A stretch of DNA of 64,000 nt from Jatrophihabitans cynanchi (GTDB lineage Bacteria > Actinomycetota > Actinomycetes > Mycobacteriales > Jatrophihabitantaceae). Location of the stretch: positions 744,001 through 808,000 of the forward strand of contig NZ_CP097463.1 of the NCBI RefSeq assembly GCF_027247405.1. The letters run 5' to 3'. Below are positions 1 to 6,725 of this stretch, in pieces. Every line of letters starts with the position of its first letter. The first letter of the stretch is position 1. The notes under the pieces are model-generated. The model was not told where the DNA came from and did no database searches. It saw only the letters and a program-made list of their open reading frames with translations. The translations under genes were made by a program, and so were the position numbers.

Positions 1-8
1 CCGTCCGG

Positions 9-45
9 CCCGCTGTCGGGCCCGCTGTCGGGCCCGTTGTCCGGG
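9..45. repeat. short tandem palindromic repeat upstream of cheW
   Basis: The unit CCCGCTGTCGGG occurs twice in a row, followed by a third diverged unit (CCCGTTGTCCGGG). Each unit is itself a small inverted repeat (CCCG/CGGG). It lies about 60 bases before cheW, so it may form hairpins at the end of an upstream transcript or in the operon leader. The role is unknown. Confidence 0.6.
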
Positions 46-104
46 CCACAGTCCGACCGTCACCGGGTGCACCGAACCAGCTTCACCCACGCAGGAGTGT
101 CGTC

Positions 105-560
105 ATGAGCCAGCCGCGTACCGAACCGGGAACGGCAGAGCACGCCGGTCAGTACACGACGTTCTGGCTGGGCGACGGCCTGTACGGCATCGAGGTCGAG
201 CGGGTCCGGGAGGTGCTGCGCCAGCAGGACCTCACCCGGGTGCCGCTCGCACCGGCCACCGTCGCCGGGCTGATCAACCTGCGCGGCCAGGTCGTCACCG
301 CGATCAACCTGCGCGAGCGGCTCGAGCTGGGCCGGCCGGACGGCGAGACCAGCTCGATGCTGGTGGTCGTCCTGGTAGCCGGCGAGCCGATCGCCCTCGT
401 GGTCGACCGGATCGGCGGCGTGATCGACGTGACGACCGACCAGTTCGAGCTGCCGCCCGACACGCTCACCGGCGTGGTCCGCGAGTTGGTCTTCGGCGCG
501 TACAAGCTCGACGGCCAACTGCTGCTCAGCCTCGACGTCGAGGCCGCAGTCGCCGCCTGA
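105..560 (+). CDS. cheW: CheW chemotaxis coupling protein
   Basis: A 151-residue cytoplasmic adaptor that links chemoreceptors to the CheA kinase. Nearly the whole protein is one CheW domain (about residues 14-148); the typical core GLINLRGQVVTAINLRERL lies near residues 61-80, followed by a strand ending in VVDRIGGVIDV. Length is normal for the family. The ATG has a purine-rich site (GCAGGAG) about 6 bases upstream. It is the first visible gene of a chemotaxis operon that continues to about 6.08 kb. CheA is not in the window and may lie upstream of base 1. Confidence 0.93.
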   Translation: MSQPRTEPGTAEHAGQYTTFWLGDGLYGIEVERVREVLRQQDLTRVPLAPATVAGLINLRGQVVTAINLRERLELGRPDGETSSMLVVVLVAGEPIALVVDRIGGVIDVTTDQFELPPDTLTGVVRELVFGAYKLDGQLLLSLDVEAAVAA

Positions 561-674
561 ATCACCCGCTTGCACCGAGCCACCGCAACACCACCCGCAT
601 CAACCCCGCATCAAGTCCACACAGACCCCCATGGCGCTCTCCCCCGGAGCGCACATCCCCGAGAGGCGCAGTTC

Positions 675-2333
675 ATGTCCACGCTCACCGTGTCCCCGTC
701 CCAGGTCGTCCTGCCCGCACCAGCGGCGCTCGGCGGCCGGCTGTCCGGAGTAAGCCGCTGGTTCGCCAACCGCGGGGTCCGCACCAAGCTGCTGTTCGCG
801 ATCGGCGTGCTCGCCGCCGTCGCGATCGCCGCGAGCTCGGTGGCCGCAGCCGGCCTCGCCAACATCGGGGCGGACATCCGCACCCTCGCCGCGACCCAGT
901 CCGACGTCGGGCAGCCGCTCAACGTGATCCACCAGGACGAGCTCAAGGCGCGGATGGAGATCGCGCAGCTGGCGGCGAGCCCGAGCGCGGCCGCGAAGGC
1001 GGACTGGATCAAGTCGATCGCCGGCACCGACGCCGAAGTCGCCGCGGCCGTGGCCAAGGTCGACCCGGTGCTGGGCGACACCCCGTACTGGACCGACTTC
1101 AAGAAGGCGTGGGCCGCGTTCACCAAGGTCCGGGACACCACCCTCGTCCCGCTCGCGCAGGCGAACGACCTGAACGGCTTCGCCGCGGCGTACGCGGCCA
1201 AGGCCGCGCCGGTCATCAGCCAGATGGCCGACGCCATGGACGCCTCCGACGCGGCCGGGGTCACCAACTTCGTGGACGAGGCGAAGAAGTCCTCGGACGC
1301 AGCGCACGCGGACATCGTCAAGCAGTTCGTGGTGCTGGGTATCGGCCTGCTGCTCGCGCTGACGATCAGCCTGCTCGTCGCGGGTGCGATCCGGCGGCCG
1401 TTGCGGCGGGTGCAGACCTCGCTGGAGGCGATGGCCCGGCGTGACCTGACCGTGGACGCCGACGTGCACAGCAGCGACGAGGTCGGCAAGATGGCGTCCG
1501 CGCTGAGCGCCGCGCAGCAGAACTTCCGCGAGGTCATCGCGCAGGTGGTCAGCTCTGCCGACTCGGTCGCCTCCTCCAGCGAGGAACTGTCCGCCTCCTC
1601 CACCCAGATCTCCGCCGCGGCCGAGGAGACCAGCACCCAGGCCGGCGTCGTCGCCCAGGCCTCCGAGCAGGTCTCCCGCAACGTGCAGACCGTCGCCGCC
1701 GGCTCCGAGCAGATGGACGCCTCGATCCGCGAGATCGCCCAGAACGCCAACGAAGCCGCCCGCGTCGCCTCCACCGCCGTCTCCGCCGCCGAGGCCACCA
1801 ACGCCACCGTCAGCAAGCTCGGCGTGTCCAGCCAGGAGATCGGCAACGTCGTCAAGGTCATCACCTCGATCGCCGCGCAGACCAACCTGCTCGCCCTCAA
1901 CGCCACCATCGAGGCCGCCCGCGCCGGTGAAGCAGGCAAGGGCTTCGCCGTGGTCGCCAACGAGGTCAAGGAACTCGCGCAGGAAACCTCGCGCGCCACC
2001 GAAGACATCGTCTCCCGCGTCGAGGCCATCCAGGCCGACACCGAAGGTGCCGTCGCCGCCATCGGCGAGATCGCCCAGATTATCGCCTCCATCAACGACT
2101 ACCAGCTCACCATCGCCTCGGCAGTGGAAGAACAAACCGCCACCACCAACGAGATGAGCCGCAACGTCAGCGAAGCCGCCACCGGCTCCGGCGACATCAC
2201 CGACAACATCAACGGCGTCGCCACCGCGGCAGCCGCCACCACCGAAGCCGTCACCCAAACGCGCGTCGCCGTGGACGAACTCGCCCGCATGGCCAGCGAC
2301 CTGCGCACCCAAGTCGCCAGCTTCAGCTACTGA
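675..2333 (+). CDS. methyl-accepting chemotaxis protein
   Basis: A 552-residue transmembrane chemoreceptor. It has a short cytoplasmic N-terminus, a first membrane helix ([17 protein letters not shown], about residues 37-55), an extracytoplasmic helical sensing domain of about 180 residues, a second membrane helix ([19 protein letters not shown]), a HAMP linker and a long MA signalling domain. The hairpin tip that contacts CheA/CheW is visible as [20 protein letters not shown]. The ligand cannot be read from sequence; the sensing domain resembles four-helix-bundle types. The ATG at 675 is chosen because upstream in-frame codons encode nothing like a receptor N-terminus. CheB and CheR follow immediately and would adjust its methylation. 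Confidence 0.93.
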   Translation: MSTLTVSPSQVVLPAPAALGGRLSGVSRWFANRGVRTKLLFAIGVLAAVAIAASSVAAAGLANIGADIRTLAATQSDVGQPLNVIHQDELKARMEIAQLAASPSAAAKADWIKSIAGTDAEVAAAVAKVDPVLGDTPYWTDFKKAWAAFTKVRDTTLVPLAQANDLNGFAAAYAAKAAPVISQMADAMDASDAAGVTNFVDEAKKSSDAAHADIVKQFVVLGIGLLLALTISLLVAGAIRRPLRRVQTSLEAMARRDLTVDADVHSSDEVGKMASALSAAQQNFREVIAQVVSSADSVASSSEELSASSTQISAAAEETSTQAGVVAQASEQVSRNVQTVAAGSEQMDASIREIAQNANEAARVASTAVSAAEATNATVSKLGVSSQEIGNVVKVITSIAAQTNLLALNATIEAARAGEAGKGFAVVANEVKELAQETSRATEDIVSRVEAIQADTEGAVAAIGEIAQIIASINDYQLTIASAVEEQTATTNEMSRNVSEAATGSGDITDNINGVATAAAATTEAVTQTRVAVDELARMASDLRTQVASFSY

Positions 2334-2357
2334 CCCACCACCTGACGAGCGAGCGGA

Positions 2358-3473
2358 ATGAGGATGATCTCGGTTCTGGTGGTCGACGACTCGGCCTTGG
2401 TGCGGCGGCTGGTGACCGCCGTGCTGGACGAGGCGGACGGCATCCATGTGGTGGGGACGGCTGCGAACGGCGAGATCGCCCTGCGCAAGGTGGACGAACT
2501 CAAGCCGGACCTGGTCACCCTCGACATCGAGATGCCGGTGCTGGACGGGCTGGCGGCGATGCGCGAGCTGCGCCGCCGCCACCCGCGGCTGCCCGTGATC
2601 ATGTTCTCGACGCTGACCAGCTCCGGGGCGGCGGCGACGCTGGAGGCCCTCGCCGCGGGAGCCAGCGATTACGTCACCAAGCCCACCAACGGGGTGAGCC
2701 TCACCGCCTCGCTTGCCGAGGTGCGCGACCAGTTGGTGCCCCGCGTGCGTGCGCTCGCCACGCGCGCTCAGCGCCTGCCCGCACTTCGGCACGCGGCCGC
2801 CGTCGGCAGCCTCGCCGGGGCCGCGTCCGCCACCAAGGCCTATCGCGCCGCCGGCCGCACCCGGCCGTCCGGCCCGCTGCAGGTCGTCGCGGTGGGCAGT
2901 TCCACCGGTGGCCCGGAGGCACTGTCCCGCGTGCTCGGATCGCTCAGCCAGCGGCCTCCGGTGCCGATAGTCATCGTGCAGCACATGCCACCGGTGTTCA
3001 CCGGGATGCTTGCCCAACGCCTGGATCGACTCGGGCCGGCGAGCGTCGTCGAGGCTACGGACGGCCAGGTGCTGCAGCCCGGCGTTATCTACATCGCGCC
3101 GGGTGGTCGCCACCTGGAACTCGTCCGCCGTGGTGCGCTCGTCCAGACCCAACTGCACGACAAGGATCCGGAGAACTTCTCCCGGCCGTCCGTCGACGTG
3201 CTGTTCCGGTCGGTGGCACGGGTCTTCCCCGGCAATGCGATAGCCGTGGTGCTGACCGGTATGGGTCACGACGGGCGTGACGGCGCTGCCCTGATCGGGC
3301 AGAGCGGTTCGCTGGTAGTCGCCCAGGACGAGCCTTCGTCCGTCGTCTGGGGTATGCCGGGCGCGGTCACCGAGGCCGGGCTCGCCGACACCGTCCTGCC
3401 GCTGGGTGGGATTGCCTCGTATCTGTCCGGACACTTCAACGGGCTCGGCGCCCCGGTAGGAGCAGCACGATGA
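2358..3473 (+). CDS. cheB: CheB protein-glutamate methylesterase
   Basis: A 371-residue response-regulator enzyme that removes methyl groups from (and can deamidate) receptor glutamates when phosphorylated. The receiver domain covers residues 4-120, with acidic pair D10/D11, phospho-acceptor D56 (TLDIEMP) and K108. The C-terminal esterase domain carries the catalytic triad in its usual contexts: Ser182 in VGSSTGGPEAL, His209 in VQHMPP and Asp305 in GMGHDGRDG. The stop codon overlaps the cheR start in an ATGA, so the two are translationally coupled. Length and all key residues are normal. Confidence 0.96.
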   Translation: MRMISVLVVDDSALVRRLVTAVLDEADGIHVVGTAANGEIALRKVDELKPDLVTLDIEMPVLDGLAAMRELRRRHPRLPVIMFSTLTSSGAAATLEALAAGASDYVTKPTNGVSLTASLAEVRDQLVPRVRALATRAQRLPALRHAAAVGSLAGAASATKAYRAAGRTRPSGPLQVVAVGSSTGGPEALSRVLGSLSQRPPVPIVIVQHMPPVFTGMLAQRLDRLGPASVVEATDGQVLQPGVIYIAPGGRHLELVRRGALVQTQLHDKDPENFSRPSVDVLFRSVARVFPGNAIAVVLTGMGHDGRDGAALIGQSGSLVVAQDEPSSVVWGMPGAVTEAGLADTVLPLGGIASYLSGHFNGLGAPVGAAR

Positions 3474-4327
3474 CCGCCCCGCGAACGGCAGCGATCGGCG
3501 CGAGCGAGTTCGGCTTCGTGTCCGATCTGGTTCGACGCGAGGCCGCGATCGTCCTGGAGCCGGGCAAGGAGTACCTCGTCGAGGCCCGGCTGGCCCCGCT
3601 CGCGCGTGCCGCCGGGACGGGATCGGTGAGCGACTACGTGCGCGCGCTGCGTCAGACCGGCGATCACCGGCAGCGCTGGGCTGTCGTCGAGGCCCTGACC
3701 ACCAACGAAACGTCCTGGTTTCGCGATCCGGGGGTGTTCGAAGGCCTGCGCACCGAACTGCTCCCCCGCCTGCAGTCCGTCCGGTCCGTGCACCACACCC
3801 TGCGCTTCTGGTCCGCTGCCGCATCCACCGGGCAGGAGGTCTACAGCCTGGCCATGCTGCTGGCCGACTCGCTCGAACCCGCGCGCCGCCACCAGATCCT
3901 CGCCACCGACATCTCGAACGAGGTGCTGGAGCGGGCCAGAACCGGCCGGTACAGCCAGCTCGAGATGAACCGCGGGCTGCCGGCCCGCCACCTCGTGCGC
4001 TTCTTCGAACGCAGCGGGACGGGGTGGAACGTCGGTGCACAGCTGCGCCGCGACATCACGTTCCGCGCCCTGAACCTGGCCGCGCCGTTCGTCGCGCTGC
4101 CGACGTTCGACGTCGTCCTCATGCGCAACGTGCTGATCTACTTCGACATCCCGACCAAGCGCTCCATCCTGCGCCGGGTACGCCAGGTTCTCGCGCCGGA
4201 CGGCTGGCTCGTCCTCGGCACAGCCGAGAGCACGCGCGGAATCGACGACGAGTTCGAGGCTGTCCGGTTCGGCGGCCTCACCGCCTACCGGCCGGCCACC
4301 AACGCTTCCCCTCTCAGAAGGGCATGA
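3470..4327 (+). CDS. cheR: CheR chemoreceptor glutamate methyltransferase
   Basis: A 285-residue SAM-dependent methyltransferase that methylates receptor glutamates, opposing CheB. The N-terminal helical domain leads into the family motif TNETSWFRDP. The SAM-binding motif is FWSAAASTGQEVYS, where the usual GCSTGEE is relaxed to AASTGQE; the acidic ribose-binding strand ATDIS and the motif LMRNVLIYF follow. Both ends overlap neighbours by four bases (cheB and the next receiver), consistent with a tight operon. No pentapeptide-binding insertion can be confirmed by eye. Confidence 0.95.
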   Translation: MTAPRTAAIGASEFGFVSDLVRREAAIVLEPGKEYLVEARLAPLARAAGTGSVSDYVRALRQTGDHRQRWAVVEALTTNETSWFRDPGVFEGLRTELLPRLQSVRSVHHTLRFWSAAASTGQEVYSLAMLLADSLEPARRHQILATDISNEVLERARTGRYSQLEMNRGLPARHLVRFFERSGTGWNVGAQLRRDITFRALNLAAPFVALPTFDVVLMRNVLIYFDIPTKRSILRRVRQVLAPDGWLVLGTAESTRGIDDEFEAVRFGGLTAYRPATNASPLRRA

Positions 4328-4710
4328 CCGTGCACGCAATCGTGATCGACGACTCATCCGCGATGCGCAGGATCCTGCGCCGCATCGTGGGCCAGTTCGG
4401 CTTCGAGGTCTGCGAGGCCGGCAACGGCCGCGAGGCGCTCGATGTACTCGCCGCCAGCGATCCGGTTCCGGAGTTGGCTCTCATCGACTGGAACATGCCG
4501 GAGATGAACGGGCTCGAGTTCATCCAGGCGGTCCGCAAGGACTCGCGGTACACCCGGCTCACGCTGCTCATGGTGACGACCGAGAGCGAGCAGAGCCAGA
4601 TCGTGCGGGCACTCGCGGCCGGCGCGCACGAATACCTCATCAAGCCGTTCACCGCCGACGCGGTGGCGGAGAAGCTGGAACTACTCGGCCTTATCACGGT
4701 TGGAGTCTGA
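4324..4710 (+). CDS. single-domain CheY-like response regulator
   Basis: A 128-residue stand-alone receiver domain. The acidic pair D9/D10, phospho-acceptor D55 in LIDWNMPEMNG, the switch threonine in MVTTESE and the lysine of LIKPFT are all present, and no output domain follows. It starts inside the cheR stop codon (ATGA). It is one of two single-receiver proteins in the operon, so it may be either the motor-binding CheY or a phosphate sink; sequence alone does not decide. The next gene encodes a CheX-type phosphatase. Confidence 0.92.
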   Translation: MTVHAIVIDDSSAMRRILRRIVGQFGFEVCEAGNGREALDVLAASDPVPELALIDWNMPEMNGLEFIQAVRKDSRYTRLTLLMVTTESEQSQIVRALAAGAHEYLIKPFTADAVAEKLELLGLITVGV

Positions 4711-4711
4711 C

Positions 4712-5194
4712 GTGACCGAATCCACGCTGCCCAGCGCAGCAGAACTCAGTGAGATCGCGGCCGAGGTGTGGTCCTCGTTCCTCGACGACGCGCTCGTCGA
4801 GGTCGAGCATCCCGCCGACGGCTCGCTCGCGTCCGACCGCACGATCGGCTGGGTGTCGATCAGCGGCGACTGGGCCGGTCACCTGTACGTGACCACGTCC
4901 GGCGCCGGTGCCCGCGAGATCGCCTCGAACATGTTCCAGCTGGACGCCGGCGAGATCGGCGATTCGGAGATCGCCGACGCGATCGGCGAGCTCGCGAACA
5001 TGGTCGGCGGCAGCGTGAAGGGCATGGTCGGCGGCGAGGCCGTCCTCTCGCTGCCACAGGTCGTGCTCAACGCGGGAACGCTGATCAGTCCCGAGGCGCA
5101 CCAGCGCGTGCGGGTCTCGGGCAGCTGGCACGGCGAACCGGTGGAGTTCGCGGTGTGGGAAAGGGAAGTCGACAGGGTAGGAGAGCACGCATGA
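4712..5194 (+). CDS. cheX: CheX-type CheY-P phosphatase
   Basis: A 160-residue protein of the CheC/CheX/FliY phosphatase group, which removes phosphate from CheY-P. The catalytic signature [S/D]xxxExxN is present once as D89-A-I-G-E93-L-A-N96, followed by MVGGSVKG; a single copy fits CheX rather than the two-site CheC. GTG at 4712 is preferred over TTG at 4700 because GGAG lies 6 bases before it. Its end overlaps the following cheY start in an ATGA. Encoding the phosphatase between two CheY genes suggests it acts on one or both. Confidence 0.87.
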   Translation: MTESTLPSAAELSEIAAEVWSSFLDDALVEVEHPADGSLASDRTIGWVSISGDWAGHLYVTTSGAGAREIASNMFQLDAGEIGDSEIADAIGELANMVGGSVKGMVGGEAVLSLPQVVLNAGTLISPEAHQRVRVSGSWHGEPVEFAVWEREVDRVGEHA

Positions 5195-5553
5195 GGGTCC
5201 TGGTAGCCGACGACTCGACGGTGATGCGGCGCATCGTGGTGCGCACGCTGCGCCAGGCCGGCATCGAGCCGGACGAGGTGCTGGAGGCCGCGGACGGGCA
5301 GCAGGCTTACGAGACGGTGCTCAGCGATGCGCCCGACCTCGTCCTTTCGGACTGGAACATGCCGAACATGACCGGCATCGAGTCGCTGCGGGCCATCCGG
5401 GCCGCCGGCTCGGACGTCACGTTCGGGTTCGTGACGTCCGAAGGCTCCGAGGAGATGCGGGCCACCGCGGCCGAGGCCGGCGCGGCGTTCCTGATCGCCA
5501 AGCCGTTCACGCCGGAGAGCTTCCGCGAGACCATCGAGCCGTTCATCGCCTGA
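5191..5553 (+). CDS. cheY: CheY chemotaxis response regulator
   Basis: A 120-residue single receiver domain with D7/D8, phospho-acceptor D54 (LSDWNMPNMTG), a Thr-Ser switch (FVTSEGSEE) and K in AKPFT. The start overlaps the cheX stop. Compared with the receiver at 4324 it is shorter, and its N-terminus MRVLVADDSTVMRRI is closer to classical CheY, so this copy is the better guess for the flagellar-motor ligand. That assignment is inference. Confidence 0.9.
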   Translation: MRVLVADDSTVMRRIVVRTLRQAGIEPDEVLEAADGQQAYETVLSDAPDLVLSDWNMPNMTGIESLRAIRAAGSDVTFGFVTSEGSEEMRATAAEAGAAFLIAKPFTPESFRETIEPFIA

Positions 5554-5602
5554 CCTCACCAGCCGTACCCCCTAGTCGTCGACAGAGGCATGGAGAAGAG
5601 CA

Positions 5603-6082
5603 ATGGGCAAACTCCCCCCCGTGAAGCTGATCAAGGATGTGCTCGACGGCCTGCTCGGCAAGGACGTGACGACCGCACCCGGTGATGCCATGACGAGCAC
5701 CGACGCGGCAGGCGGGGCGCTGGCGATCTACGTCGACGACCACAACGCCATGCAGGCCGTGGTGGGCTGGGACCTGCCGGCCGCCGTTCGGGTGGGCGCG
5801 GCCGTCGCCCTGGTGCCGCGAGGCGGCGCCGACGACGCCATCGACGAGAAGTACGTGCCGGCGAACCTGCTGGAGAACCTGGGCGAGGTCAGCAACGTCC
5901 TCGCGTCGGTCTTCCAGCTCCCGGGCAACCCGCACCTGCGCCTGCACGAGACGTACTGCCCCGTCGCGGCCGCCCCGAACGACGCGTACGAGTTGCTGTT
6001 CCGGCTCGGCAACCGCATTGACCTCGCGATCGACGTGCCGAGCTACGGCACCGGTCGGTTCGCCCTGTCGATGCTGAACTGA
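5603..6082 (+). CDS. uncharacterised protein at end of chemotaxis operon, possible degenerate CheX
   Basis: A 159-residue soluble protein in the same orientation, 49 bases after cheY, with a GGAGAAG site 6 bases before the ATG. I do not recognise the family with certainty. The middle of the protein contains E91-N-L-G-E95-V-S-N98, which has the spacing of the CheX/CheC phosphatase signature ([S/D]xxxExxN) but with Glu in place of the first Ser/Asp; it is followed by VLASVF. The N-terminal half predicts beta strands and there is no signal peptide or membrane helix. It may be a diverged CheX-fold partner of the pathway; function is not established. Confidence 0.72.
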   Translation: MGKLPPVKLIKDVLDGLLGKDVTTAPGDAMTSTDAAGGALAIYVDDHNAMQAVVGWDLPAAVRVGAAVALVPRGGADDAIDEKYVPANLLENLGEVSNVLASVFQLPGNPHLRLHETYCPVAAAPNDAYELLFRLGNRIDLAIDVPSYGTGRFALSMLN

Positions 6083-6098
6083 GGCTGCCGGGCACCGT

Positions 6099-6132
6099 GT
6101 CGGCACCGCCGGCCGCGCGCGGGCGTGCCGAC
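6099..6132 (+). terminator. hairpin after chemotaxis operon
   Basis: The perfect arms GTCGGCAC and GTGCCGAC enclose 18 GC-rich bases, starting 17 bases after the stop of the last chemotaxis gene. There is no T-tract, as is common for actinobacterial terminators. The next gene starts at 6174 with its own -10 box. Confidence 0.45.
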
Positions 6133-6173
6133 CCGGCCCGCGCGGCTCACGTCCGGTTTGGCATGCTGCCTGC

Positions 6174-6671
6174 ATGGCTGAGCTTCCGGGAACCTTCGCC
6201 GACGACGTCATCGACCAGCCCGCCCGGGTGCAGTTCGAGGTGTTCCTGGACGAGCATCGCAGCGAGCTCACCGACTGCCTGGACGGCCTGACCGAGGAGC
6301 AGGCGCGGCGCTCGCTCGTGGCGTCGCGCACGACCTTGTTGGGCCTGGTCAAGCACGCGACGTTCGTCGAGAAGGTCTGGTTCGACGAGGCGATCAGCTG
6401 CCGCACGCGGGCCGAGATCGGCATCCCGGCGACGCCCGACGAGTCGTTCGTGCTGGACGGGACGGACACGATCGCCACCGTGCAGGCCGCGCACCGGCAG
6501 GCCTGCGCGGACTCGCGCGCTGCCGCCGCCGCGCTCGCGCTCGACGACCTCGTCCACGGCAATCGGCGCGGGCCGCTGCCGTTGCGTTGGGTGTACCTGC
6601 ACGTGTTGCGTGAGCTCGCCCAGCACTGCGGGCACGCCGACATCCTGCGCGAGCAACTGCTGGCGCGCTGA
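6174..6671 (+). CDS. DinB/DUF664 family protein
   Basis: A 165-residue helical-bundle protein of the DinB-like superfamily. Members bind a metal through histidines and many actinobacterial ones are thiol (mycothiol) dependent S-transferases. Candidate ligands are His in LVKHATFVEKVWF and the pair in ELAQHCGHADILREQ. The start is probably leaderless: the -10-like CATGCT lies 6 bases before the ATG. It stands alone between the chemotaxis operon and the LuxR regulator. The substrate is unknown. Confidence 0.8.
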   Translation: MAELPGTFADDVIDQPARVQFEVFLDEHRSELTDCLDGLTEEQARRSLVASRTTLLGLVKHATFVEKVWFDEAISCRTRAEIGIPATPDESFVLDGTDTIATVQAAHRQACADSRAAAAALALDDLVHGNRRGPLPLRWVYLHVLRELAQHCGHADILREQLLAR

Positions 6672-6725
6672 GCGGCAGCGTGATCACCCTGGCCCGTTCC
6701 GGTCCGGCGGCGTAGAACAAGGCGC

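Noticed and set aside
600-4040. Very long antisense open frame (over 1,000 codons) across the MCP, cheB and cheR genes
   Set aside because: It mirrors the GC-rich third positions of well-supported plus-strand genes, is full of Gly/Arg/Asp runs and matches no family.
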